This document shows positions 1 through 5,870 of a stretch of DNA of 7,340 nucleotides, in pieces; positions within the stretch are counted from its first letter, which is position 1; each line of letters starts with the position of its first letter. This stretch comes from CAYYOS01 sp964473355 (lineage in GTDB: Bacteria; Pseudomonadota; Gammaproteobacteria; Burkholderiales; REEB80). The DNA lies in NCBI GenBank assembly GCA_964473355.1, contig CAYYOS010000126.1, positions 1 through 7,340 of the forward strand. The letters run 5' to 3'. The position numbers and the translations under genes were made by a program. The notes beneath the pieces are model-generated. The model saw only the letters and a program-made list of their open reading frames with translations, had not been told where the DNA came from and made no database searches.

Positions 1-80
1 ACTTTGCCTTTTTCCTCCTCATGCCCTGGTATACCAAATACGATAAAACCCTGCCCGAACCAGAAAGGGTGCGCGCCTAA
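1..80 (+). CDS. petB: Cytochrome b of the bc1 complex, C-terminal fragment (5' end outside window)
   Basis: Only the last 25 residues and the TAA stop lie in the window; the first complete codon starts at base 3. The visible protein reads FAFFLLMPWYTKYDKTLPEP and then ERVRA. This is the end of the last membrane helix followed by the MPWYTxxDKTxPxPERV tail of bacterial cytochrome b. In the family, cytochrome b is the di-heme membrane subunit of ubiquinol-cytochrome c reductase and carries both quinone sites. Identification rests on this tail and on cytochrome c1 following with no gap, as in the usual Rieske-cytochrome b-cytochrome c1 operon. The ribosome binding site for the next gene (AAAGGGTG, about 64-71) lies inside this reading frame. 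Confidence 0.93.
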   Translation, partial: FAFFLLMPWYTKYDKTLPEPERVRA

Positions 81-806
81 ATGAAAAAACTACTATGGCT
101 GTTATTGTTAGCGCCTTGTTATGCTCTGGCATCAAGCGATAATATTAAGCTCATTCCTGCGCATGTTGATTTATACGATAAAGCATCATTACAACGAGGC
201 GCACATACTTTCGTTAACTATTGCCTCAATTGCCACAGCGCGAACTATATGCGCTACAACCGCTTTCAAGAAATTGGCCTAAGTGAAGACCAGGTTAAAA
301 AATATCTGCTCTTTACCGGAGATAAGGTAGGCGACCCCATGGGCGTGGCCATGAGTAAAAAAGATGCCAAGCTATGGTTTGGTGTTGCGCCACCCGATTT
401 GTCAGTGGTTGCGCGTTCCCGTGGGGCGGATTGGTTGAATTCGTACATGCGTGGATTTTATCGTGACCCTTCCACCACGACCGGCTGGAACAATCTTTAT
501 TACCAAAATGTGGCCATGCCGCATGTTTTGCATCATTTGCAAGGTGAAGCAGTGCTTAAAGAAACCCATAGCGAAAGCCACGGTAAAAAGGTAAGCCATA
601 AAGAAATCGTTTTGGAAAAACAAGGGACCTTGCCTCCCCACGAATATGAAAAAGTGGTGTCCGACCTGGTGAACTTCTTGGTTTTCATGGGCGAGCCCGC
701 AAAAACCAAGCGTGAGCAGCTGGGAATCATTGTGTTATTCATCTTAGCCGGCCTCCTGCTACTTACCTATCTGCTGAAAAAAGAGTATTGGAAGGATATT
801 CATTAA
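81..806 (+). CDS. petC: Cytochrome c1, heme subunit of the cytochrome bc1 complex
   Basis: This 241-residue protein carries electrons from the Rieske centre to periplasmic cytochrome c. A signal peptide covers about residues 1-18 (MKK, a leucine run, then ALAS). The heme c site is C48-L-N-C51-H52 within NYCLNCHSANYMRYNR, a typical c1 context. PPDLS follows at 104-108, and NVAMPHVL holds M146, the expected sixth heme ligand. A hydrophobic segment at about 214-232 is the single C-terminal membrane anchor, followed by a charged KKEYWKD tail on the cytoplasmic side. Length and order fit the short proteobacterial c1. The ATG begins on the base after the petB stop, so translation is almost certainly coupled. 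It is the last gene of the bc1 operon here. No unusual features seen. Confidence 0.96.
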   Translation: MKKLLWLLLLAPCYALASSDNIKLIPAHVDLYDKASLQRGAHTFVNYCLNCHSANYMRYNRFQEIGLSEDQVKKYLLFTGDKVGDPMGVAMSKKDAKLWFGVAPPDLSVVARSRGADWLNSYMRGFYRDPSTTTGWNNLYYQNVAMPHVLHHLQGEAVLKETHSESHGKKVSHKEIVLEKQGTLPPHEYEKVVSDLVNFLVFMGEPAKTKREQLGIIVLFILAGLLLLTYLLKKEYWKDIH

Positions 807-807
807 T

Positions 808-858
808 CTGGCATAGCCAGCAAGTACTTGTAACATAAAGTAATTATCTTTATTTTTT
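808..858 (+). terminator. Possible terminator after petC: small hairpin plus AT-rich hairpin with T-run
   Basis: Directly after the petC stop there is a perfect 5-bp stem with a 3-base loop (CTGGC-ATA-GCCAG, 808-820). A second stem, ATAAAG (835-840) with CTTTAT (848-853) and a 7-base loop, is followed by five T (854-858). The T-run suits an intrinsic terminator but the stem is A/T-rich and weak. Termination may be partial, leaving some read-through into sspA. Confidence 0.35.
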
Positions 859-965
859 GCAAATCACCCGGTGCTTGTGAAACAATGGAGTGCTAGTCGG
901 TAATTGCCGCTACATAAATGGCGCACTTTGCCGCAGCATCTTCAAATAGTTAGGGTGGAAAAAAT

Positions 966-1565
966 ATGATGACACTTTATTCCGGGACCACGTGCCCGTA
1001 CAGCCAGCGCTGCCGCATGGTGTTATTTGAAAAAGGCATGGATTTTCAAATAATCGATGTTGATCTGCACAACAAACCCGAAGATTTGGCAATTATGAAT
1101 CCCTATAACGAAACGCCAGTTTTAGTGGAGCGGGATTTAATTTTGCATGAAGCGAACATCATAAATGAATATATCGACGAGCGCTTCCCACACCCCCAGT
1201 TAATGCCTGCGGATCCGGTAATGCGCGGACGTTCCCGGCTGTTTTTATACCGTTTCGAAAAAGAACTGTACGCACATGTGGAAGTGATTGAACGCGGCAA
1301 TGTTAAGGCCACGGAAAAAGCCCGCGCGATTATTCGCGACAATTTAACGCAAATTGTGCCAGTATTTGCTAAGCAAAAATATATGCTGGGCGAAGAATTT
1401 TCCATGTTGGACGTCGCCATCGCGCCCTTATTATGGCGGCTCGATCACTACGGTATTCACTTACCTAAACAAGCCGCGCCCTTGCTTAAATATGCGGAGC
1501 GACTTTTTTCCCGTCCCGCGTACGTGGAAGCAATGACGCCTTCCGAAAAAGCCATGCGCAAATGA
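966..1565 (+). CDS. sspA: Stringent starvation protein A, RNA-polymerase-associated GST-fold protein
   Basis: This 199-residue protein has a glutathione-S-transferase fold. In E. coli, SspA binds RNA polymerase holoenzyme and changes promoter choice in stationary phase and acid stress. The thioredoxin-like N-terminal half starts MMTLYSGTTCPYSQRC and includes NPYNETPVLVERDLILHEANI (about 46-66), the cis-proline and glutamate region of GST folds. The SspA signature YIDERFPHPQLMPADPV follows at about 70-86. The helical C-terminal half contains APLLWRLDHYG. Unlike E. coli SspA it has a cysteine at position 10 followed by PYS, where active GST/glutaredoxin folds keep a catalytic residue; betaproteobacterial SspA proteins share this. 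AGGGTGG at 952-958 is a good ribosome site for the ATG at 966; the ATG at 969 is also possible. sspB overlaps its stop by 4 bases. Confidence 0.95.
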   Translation: MMTLYSGTTCPYSQRCRMVLFEKGMDFQIIDVDLHNKPEDLAIMNPYNETPVLVERDLILHEANIINEYIDERFPHPQLMPADPVMRGRSRLFLYRFEKELYAHVEVIERGNVKATEKARAIIRDNLTQIVPVFAKQKYMLGEEFSMLDVAIAPLLWRLDHYGIHLPKQAAPLLKYAERLFSRPAYVEAMTPSEKAMRK

Positions 1566-1975
1566 GTGTGGATGCCTCCACTAAGCCCTATTTAATACGG
1601 GCTATCCACGAATGGTGTAATGACAATAATTACACCGCTTATATCTCGGTAAAGGTGGATGAGCACACTTTAGTGCCGATGGAGTTTGTTAAGGATGGGC
1701 AAATCGTTTTAAATGCGAGCTATGCGGCGACGCGTAATCTCACCATGAACAACGAGTTTGTGCAGTTTTCCGCGCGCTTTAGCGGGGTGTCTCGCGAGGT
1801 GCGCATTCCCGTACCCGCAGTCCTCGGCATCTTTGCTAAGGAAAACGGCCACGGCATATTTTTTGAAGTAAAAACTGAGGCAACTGCACCCGTCACTCAA
1901 AGCGGATCAAAATCAAGCAACCAACCCCCCGCCAAACCTAAATCCGGCAAACCGGATTTAAAAATTATCAAATAA
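1562..1975 (+). CDS. sspB: SspB, ClpXP adaptor (protease specificity-enhancing factor)
   Basis: This 137-residue protein belongs to the family that captures ssrA-tagged and other substrates and hands them to ClpXP. The folded substrate-binding domain spans about residues 1-105: KPYLIRAIHEWCNDNNYTAY near the start, VPMEFVKDGQIVLNASYAATRNL in the middle, and VRIPVPAVLGIFAKENGHGIFFEV at the end. A flexible linker rich in Ser, Pro and Lys follows (about 108-128). The protein ends KPDLKIIK, which matches the C-terminal ClpX-tethering peptide of SspB (E. coli ends LRVVK). Both working parts are therefore intact. Its ATG overlaps the sspA stop (ATGA, 1562-1565) and there is no strong ribosome site of its own, so translation is probably coupled to sspA. 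Confidence 0.95.
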   Translation: MSVDASTKPYLIRAIHEWCNDNNYTAYISVKVDEHTLVPMEFVKDGQIVLNASYAATRNLTMNNEFVQFSARFSGVSREVRIPVPAVLGIFAKENGHGIFFEVKTEATAPVTQSGSKSSNQPPAKPKSGKPDLKIIK

Positions 1976-1994
1976 TTCCACAGCAGGACGCTGC

Positions 1995-2648
1995 ATGGCC
2001 CCTAAATGGCTAACGCTCGTAATCGTAATTATTATTACATTAGCATGTATCGGCATGGTCACCGTTCTTGCTCCCGGTCTGCCCGTTGAACCGAGCTTAG
2101 ATACACGCTTGGCGTATATCGCCACGAATAAAATTCTCTGGCAATGGGCTTGGCTATTATGGATGGCCTCCGCGTTTGGGTTACTATTATTTTGTTTTTT
2201 TATGCTCGCCTATATTCCAGAGTCGGTTGGGAAATATTTTGGCATAACCATCCTAGCCATCGGCATCGTGCCGGATATCAGCGCCCAAGTTTTATACAGT
2301 TTTGTTTTGCCTTGGCTGGCAAGCGCTGAGCTGGCTAATCGCCGCGAGCTTTTCAACTTAGTGGAAGTGATCGCGATGCAACTAACCGGTACTTTCGGTA
2401 ATGGTGCCTATAATATAGGGGGCCTAATCCTAAATAGCTTATTGTTTACTAACCCCAAACTACCGCGCTGGTTGATTTACGCCGGCCTTCCTTCCTGGCT
2501 CCTAGGCTTGGCGCTCTCGGTTGCCGTCGCGCTTTTTGCAACTTCCGCGGCACGATTTTTTACAGCCGCGGCCATTATTTGGAATGTGCTGTGGATGTTG
2601 GCGGTGGCATTGATACTTTATGCCGCACCGCAGCGCTATCAAGTTTAG
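1995..2648 (+). CDS. Polytopic membrane protein of unknown family
   Basis: I do not recognise this 217-residue protein with confidence. It has about six hydrophobic segments, near residues 6-28, 48-74, 82-105, 134-151, 160-181 and 188-210, joined by short loops, so it is an inner-membrane protein. No transporter signature, metal ligand cluster or catalytic motif stands out. A few polar residues sit between helices (VEPSLDTRL at 31-39, NRRELFNLVE at 115-124, GNGAYNIGG at 135-143). Its general layout recalls small 6-helix DUF families such as DUF4386, but that is only a resemblance. AGGA at 1985-1988 is a ribosome site 6 bases before the ATG. It lies 19 bases after sspB and 8 bases before the oxidoreductase gene, so it is probably co-transcribed with both. 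Translated A/W/L-rich segments are consistent with a genuine membrane protein. Confidence 0.75.
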   Translation: MAPKWLTLVIVIIITLACIGMVTVLAPGLPVEPSLDTRLAYIATNKILWQWAWLLWMASAFGLLLFCFFMLAYIPESVGKYFGITILAIGIVPDISAQVLYSFVLPWLASAELANRRELFNLVEVIAMQLTGTFGNGAYNIGGLILNSLLFTNPKLPRWLIYAGLPSWLLGLALSVAVALFATSAARFFTAAAIIWNVLWMLAVALILYAAPQRYQV

Positions 2649-2656
2649 ACCAGCCG

Positions 2657-3796
2657 ATGCCCACGCAGTTATCATCGGCGCGCTACAGCATTTTGGTGTT
2701 GGGCGGGTACGGCACCTTTGGAAGCCGCATTGCGCAAGCCCTAAGCCGAGATCCCACGCTGCGGATTATTGTTGCCGGGCGCGATTTAAATAAAGCGCAA
2801 CAATTTTGTGACGTGCTCCGCCGAGCCACGCCCGATTGCGATGTCGAAGCGCGCGCAATGGACATAGCCAGTCCGCATTTGGATGAATTACTGCGTGACA
2901 GCCATGCGCAACTCGTCATCCATACCTGCGGACCATTCCAGGGGCAGGACTATCAAGTGGCACGGGCGTGTATTAAAACCGGCATACACTATATTGATTT
3001 GGCGGACAGCAGAACGTTTGTATGCGGTATTGGGCGCTTGCATGAAAACGCCTCAAGCAAAAATGTTTTGGTGGTATCGGGTGCCAGCACCGTGCCAGGC
3101 TTTTCCGCCGCCGTGGTGGACAAATACGCCTCTCAGTTTAAACAGCTAATGACGCTGGACTATGGCATCACCCCGGGCAACAAAACGCCTAGAGGTATCG
3201 CCACGGTAAGGTCCATTTTAAGTTATTGCGGTCAACCTATTTCCCGCTGGGTAAAAGGTCGCTGGAGAACCGTATACGGCTGGCAAAATTTACACCTAAA
3301 AAGGTATCCGTCTCCGATGCACTTGCGCTGGATGAGCGCCTGCGATATTCCCGATTTAGAAATTTTCCCGGCGCGTTATCCGGGCCTGCGCACCGTGAAA
3401 TTTTTTGCGGGTTTAGAGTTGGGGTTTATGCATTTAGGCATGTGGTTGTTATCGTGGTTCGCGCGCATTGGCTTAATCAGTAATTGGGCTAACTACGCGC
3501 GTAGCTTAAAGCGGGCCAGCGAATGGTTTGCAAATTGGGGATCAGACGTGGGGGGCATGCATATGACCTTAAGCGGTATTAATCATGCTGATAAACACCG
3601 CAAGTTAAATTGGTACCTTATTGCGGGGAGTGGCCATGGGCCGCAGATTCCTTGCATTTCGTCTATCGTGCTGGCGAAAAAAATTGCAAAGGGACAATTA
3701 ACCGAGCAGGGGGCGAAGCCCTGTGTGGGCTTGTTTACTTTGGAGGAGTTTTTTGTGGAATTGGCGGGGTTGGATATAAAGGTGGTGATGCGATGA
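2657..3796 (+). CDS. Saccharopine-dehydrogenase-like NAD(P)-binding oxidoreductase
   Basis: This 379-residue protein belongs to the saccharopine dehydrogenase NADP-binding superfamily. The Rossmann start is SILVLGGYGTFGSRIAQAL (11-29), with the glycine motif G17-Y-G19-T-F-G22. VAGRDLNKAQQF (39-50) carries the basic pair that usually favours NADP. Two family motifs follow: VIHTCGPFQGQDYQVARACIK (87-107, with GPF) and HYIDLADSR (111-119), then SGASTVPGFSAAVVD (141-155). The C-terminal part ends GPQIPCISSIVLAKKIAKG and PCVGLFTLEEFFVEL, as in the stand-alone bacterial branch whose substrate is unknown; it need not act on saccharopine. The frame stays open upstream to an ATG at 2579, but that start would overlap the membrane protein by 70 bases and the extra residues match no fold. 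The ATG at 2657, 8 bases after the previous stop, gives the normal N-terminus. No strong ribosome site is seen, so coupling to the upstream gene is likely. Confidence 0.85.
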   Translation: MPTQLSSARYSILVLGGYGTFGSRIAQALSRDPTLRIIVAGRDLNKAQQFCDVLRRATPDCDVEARAMDIASPHLDELLRDSHAQLVIHTCGPFQGQDYQVARACIKTGIHYIDLADSRTFVCGIGRLHENASSKNVLVVSGASTVPGFSAAVVDKYASQFKQLMTLDYGITPGNKTPRGIATVRSILSYCGQPISRWVKGRWRTVYGWQNLHLKRYPSPMHLRWMSACDIPDLEIFPARYPGLRTVKFFAGLELGFMHLGMWLLSWFARIGLISNWANYARSLKRASEWFANWGSDVGGMHMTLSGINHADKHRKLNWYLIAGSGHGPQIPCISSIVLAKKIAKGQLTEQGAKPCVGLFTLEEFFVELAGLDIKVVMR

Positions 3797-3832
3797 GTTC
3801 TTGTATCAATTATTAATGCCGAGGGTAGTGAT

Positions 3833-3883
3833 GTAGGGTGGGTTAGCGTTTTTTGCGTAACCCACCAAGCGTTGCGTAGCAAC
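3833..3883. repeat. GGTGGGTTA/TAACCCACC hairpin followed by a GTTGC/GCAAC mini-hairpin
   Basis: A perfect 9-bp inverted repeat (3837-3845 with 3858-3866) surrounds a 12-base centre containing six T. A perfect 5-bp stem with a 3-base loop follows at 3871-3883 (GTTGC-GTA-GCAAC). GTAGGGTGGGTTA...TAACCCACC elements are common intergenic repeats in many bacterial genomes, and this looks like one copy. It lies 40 bases after the oxidoreductase stop and could also act as a 3' stabiliser of that transcript. There is no T-run after the stem, so it is not a standard terminator. Confidence 0.6.
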
Positions 3884-3892
3884 ACAACAATC

Positions 3893-3920
3893 AAAAGGCA
3901 AAAGGCAAAAATAAAAAGGC
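3893..3920 (+). repeat. Three short AAAAGGC direct repeats
   Basis: AAAAGGC occurs at 3893-3899, 3900-3906 and 3914-3920. The first two abut, and the third follows after 7 A/T bases. This is a small low-complexity tract in the intergenic region before the tRNA; slippage could explain it. No function is claimed. Confidence 0.5.
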
Positions 3921-4024
3921 AAAATTAAAACCCCTAAACCGTAGCCTGGATTTTTCGGAAAGTCATGCGTCAAAACGTGAATAACGAAGAACGAATAAAA
4001 TCAGCGTTCCTTAGCTCTGGCCTG

Positions 4025-4030
4025 TACAAT
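4025..4030 (+). promoter_or_regulatory. Possible -10 element of the tRNA-Thr(UGU) promoter
   Basis: TACAAT matches the sigma70 -10 consensus at 5 of 6 positions and ends 14 bases before the tRNA. No good -35 box lies 16-18 bases upstream (the 17-base spacing gives CAGCGT), so the assignment is weak. Confidence 0.3.
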
Positions 4031-4044
4031 ATTCGTTTTTTGAA

Positions 4045-4120
4045 GCCGGCATAGCTCAGTTGGTAGAGCAGCTGATTTGTAATCAGAAGGTCCCGAGTTC
4101 GATTCTTGGTGCCGGCACCA
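4045..4120 (+). tRNA. tRNA-Thr(UGU)
   Basis: This is a complete 76-base cloverleaf with encoded CCA. The acceptor arms GCCGGCA and TGCCGGC pair fully with discriminator A. The D-arm is GCTC/GAGC. The anticodon loop is TTTGTAA with anticodon TGT at 4078-4080. The T-arm is CCGAG-TTCGATT-CTTGG. The base of the anticodon stem has a G27-A43 mismatch (4071 and 4087). It matches E. coli thrU in anticodon and layout. In E. coli thrU is followed directly by tyrU-glyT-thrT, whereas here about 2.8 kb intervenes. Confidence 0.96.
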
Positions 4121-4126
4121 AGAATC
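4101..4126. repeat. Perfect 26-bp palindrome across the 3' end of tRNA-Thr
   Basis: The arm GATTCTTGGTGCC (4101-4113) is followed directly by its exact reverse complement (4114-4126). The centre is the tRNA acceptor itself, which is naturally near-palindromic (GGTGCCGGCACC). The outer part needs the bases AGAATC just after the CCA end to complement the T-loop and T-stem bases, which the tRNA does not require. Confidence 0.9.
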
Positions 4127-4337
4127 CGTCCTATGGTCCCACGTTATCAAGTAATTGAGTATTCCCGGGCGCCTACACCTATAACAGCCCTCCGAGTGGC
4201 CGTGCTTGGCATCCAGTGGCGAACATCTAGCGTTCGTTAGGTCTTTCGCAATAACGCTTTGAAACAGCGCGATATTCTATTGGCTACCGGAGCGACCCAG
4301 GGCCAATACAGTCCCAGGCGATGCGGCTTGAAAACAC
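4121..4337. other. Intergenic stretch between tRNA-Thr and the fic promoter, nothing recognised
   Basis: No convincing reading frame, RNA gene or long repeat was found in these 217 bases. There is no T-run terminator after the tRNA. Small features such as GAAC/GTTC near 4223-4238 are too short to interpret. Confidence 0.5.
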
Positions 4338-4381
4338 TTGACAACTGATATTATATCAGATAATATATGACATTATATCAG
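4338..4381 (+). promoter_or_regulatory. fic promoter with two operator-like 14-bp repeats
   Basis: A perfect -35 box TTGACA (4338-4343) and a TAATAT -10 box (4361-4366) are separated by exactly 17 bases, giving transcription from about 4373 and a leader of about 25 bases. The spacer holds a perfect dyad, CTGATA-TTA-TATCAG (4345-4359). A near copy follows 22 bases downstream: TGATATTATATCAG (4346-4359) against TGACATTATATCAG (4368-4381), 13 of 14 identical and two helical turns apart. One site lies between the boxes and the other over the start point, the positions expected of a repressor operator pair. The ATG at 4398 has no clear Shine-Dalgarno. Confidence 0.75.
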
Positions 4382-4397
4382 TTTGTAAGTTGTTATC

Positions 4398-5555
4398 ATG
4401 ATTTTCGCCTTTCCAAATTTAGCTCCCGAAGAACTTGAAACAATTTCCCAAATTGCCGCTCTTCGGGACAAGCTAAAACTTGCCACGCGGCAGGCGCGAC
4501 GGTGGAAGGGCATTCTTTTGCGCGGAGCTTTTGCGAGAGCCATTCAAGGCTCTAATAGCATTGAGGGGCATAACGTCACATATGAAGACGCGGTTGCCGC
4601 CATTGAAAATGAAGAGCCGCTCGACGCAGATCGAGAAGACTGGGAAGCCATTCTCGGTTATCGCGATGCGATGACCTACGCCCTTCAGCTTTCCGACGAA
4701 AAAGAGTTTCACCATAGCCTCGACCTAATTAAGAGCCTCCACTTCATGATGATGAAGTACGATCTAAGAAAACATCCTGGTCGTTGGCGTCCTGGCTTTA
4801 TCTATATACGAAACGAAGCAACGGGCGAGATGGTTTATGAGGGGCCGAACGTTGACGCAGTGCCATCGCTAATGGACGAATACGTGACTTCCTTAAATGC
4901 AGATAATGGGGTTCCCGTGATCGTTCGCGCCGCAATGGCGCATCTCAATCTTGCTATGATTCATCCGTTTTCGGACGGAAACGGCCGCATGTCTCGAATT
5001 ATGCAAACGTTAGTTTTATCACGCGACGGCATATTAGAACCGGAGTTCTGCAGCATTGAGGAATATCTAGGAGCATCCCGCCTCGACTATTACCGTGTTC
5101 TGGAAACAATTGGCAAAGGAAAGTGGCACCCAGAAAATGATGCGAAACCTTGGATTAGGTTTTGTCTTCAGGCACATTACCGACAAGCCGAGCGCCTCTT
5201 ACGTCGCACGCGCGCATATGAACGAGCTTGGGAAGAGCTTGAGACCCTAGCAAAAAAACGGGGTTTGCCCGAGCGCGCAATTACCGCCATGTTTAACGCA
5301 ACGTTTGGCTTTAAGGTACGCAATGCCACCTATCGCAAGGACGCGGACGTTTCAGAAAATTTAGCAAGCCGCGATTTGAAATCGCTCGTGGATCTCCAAT
5401 TATTAGTTAGCAAGGGCGAAAAACGCGGGCGTTTCTACGTCGCATCCGATGAACTAAAAAAGATTAGGTCGTTGGTACAAGAGCAGAGTCGCGCACCTGA
5501 ACCAGAACATATAGGTCAATTATGGCTTCCAGGAATGGATGGTATAACGAACTAG
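4398..5555 (+). CDS. Class II Fic (AMPylator-type) protein with C-terminal winged-helix-like domain
   Basis: This 385-residue protein belongs to the Fic family, most members of which transfer AMP from ATP to hydroxyl side chains of target proteins. The N-terminal helical part contains S52-N-S-I-E56-G57, matching the inhibitory motif (S/T)xxxE(G/N). Being ahead of the core, it makes this a class II, self-inhibited Fic. The expected target-docking (flap) region is around HPGRWRPGFIYIRNEATGEMVYEGP (126-150). The catalytic loop is complete, H189-P-F-S-D-G-N-G-R-M-S-R200, so the enzyme should be active once released. Residues about 300-350, including DADVSENLASRDLKSLVDLQLLVSKGEKRGRFYVA, look like a winged helix-turn-helix, as in similar multi-domain Fic proteins (for example SoFic). 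The target is unknown. No separate antitoxin gene is seen, consistent with the built-in inhibitor. It stands alone between tRNA-Thr and a tRNA-like fragment, suggesting acquisition. The start follows the promoter by 25 bases. Confidence 0.92.
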   Translation: MIFAFPNLAPEELETISQIAALRDKLKLATRQARRWKGILLRGAFARAIQGSNSIEGHNVTYEDAVAAIENEEPLDADREDWEAILGYRDAMTYALQLSDEKEFHHSLDLIKSLHFMMMKYDLRKHPGRWRPGFIYIRNEATGEMVYEGPNVDAVPSLMDEYVTSLNADNGVPVIVRAAMAHLNLAMIHPFSDGNGRMSRIMQTLVLSRDGILEPEFCSIEEYLGASRLDYYRVLETIGKGKWHPENDAKPWIRFCLQAHYRQAERLLRRTRAYERAWEELETLAKKRGLPERAITAMFNATFGFKVRNATYRKDADVSENLASRDLKSLVDLQLLVSKGEKRGRFYVASDELKKIRSLVQEQSRAPEPEHIGQLWLPGMDGITN

Positions 5556-5870
5556 GCGGTTCTTTGAGTGTATGCCTACTCATGTGGCATCGTCTCACAT
5601 TGACTGATAACAATTTTTCCACTTTTGACCACTCAACTCTGCTTGTTTGATAGAAGGAAAAACCCATGAGGCCCTAATACGGCGGCTAGGTTAGTCATTA
5701 CCACCGACACTTAGCCCTAATGAAAAAAGCTCATACCAGTTCAATCTTTCCACGGACAAACTGGTGTGAGCCGGAGTGGTATTACTTAACCTGAGTGCGC
5801 GAACGCCGTCGGCGCGGGGTTGAATTCCCCTGCACTTCACTTTTTAGCAACTACTAAAAGGAACTATAAC
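5556..5870 (+). other. Structured non-coding stretch between fic and the small basic protein gene
   Basis: No gene is seen in these 315 bases, but several inverted repeats are. GGCTAGGT (5684-5691) pairs with ACTTAGCC (5709-5716) with one G-U. GCTCATACCAGTT (5729-5741) pairs with AACTGGTGTGAGC (5759-5771) with one G-U, a 13-bp stem. Both have 17-base loops. CGCC-GTC-GGCG (5804-5814) is followed directly by GGGG-TTGAATT-CCCC (5816-5830), which resembles a class II tRNA variable arm plus T-arm but lacks TTC. GCCCTAAT occurs twice (5671-5678, 5714-5721). This may be a structured leader of the downstream gene, a small RNA, or a decayed tRNA-like sequence. No clear promoter or T-run was found. Confidence 0.45.
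5840..5862 (+). promoter_or_regulatory. Hairpin covering the Shine-Dalgarno of the small basic protein gene
   Basis: CTTTTTAG (5840-5847) pairs with CTAAAAGG (5854-5861): 8 bp including one G-U, with a 6-base loop CAACTA. The Shine-Dalgarno AAGGA (5858-5862) ends 8 bases before the ATG, and four of its five bases are paired. An A/U-rich stem hiding the ribosome site is the layout of U-tract RNA thermometers, but the sequence alone shows only the pairing. Confidence 0.5.

Noticed and set aside
888..916. TACATA before sspA as a -10 box
   Set aside because: The matching -35 position reads GAGTGC and no alternative spacing gives a convincing pair.
2579..2656. Earlier start of the saccharopine-dehydrogenase-like frame, adding 26 residues
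   Set aside because: It overlaps the end of the membrane protein gene by 70 bases, the added residues match no part of the family, and the Rossmann strand begins at the normal distance from the ATG at 2657.
3583..3894. 103-codon open frame on the - strand over the end of the oxidoreductase gene
   Set aside because: It is antisense to a clear gene, and part of it (WVTQKTLTHPT) is merely translation of the GGTGGGTTA hairpin repeat.
3797..4044. CRISPR array suspected from the repeated short words
   Set aside because: The repeats are only 7 bases, nearly adjacent, and without regular spacers.
5600..5653. TTGACT and TTGACC as -35 boxes for a promoter of the small gene
   Set aside because: No acceptable -10 box lies 16-18 bases downstream of either.
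5771..5838. A complete class II tRNA beginning GCCGGAGTGGT or nearby
   Set aside because: The would-be acceptor ends do not pair, there is no anticodon stem and the T-loop lacks TTC; at best it is a fragment.
5820..5870. TTG start extending the small basic protein to 65 residues
   Set aside because: It has no ribosome site, lies in hairpin sequence, and the ATG at 5871 has AAGGA at good spacing.
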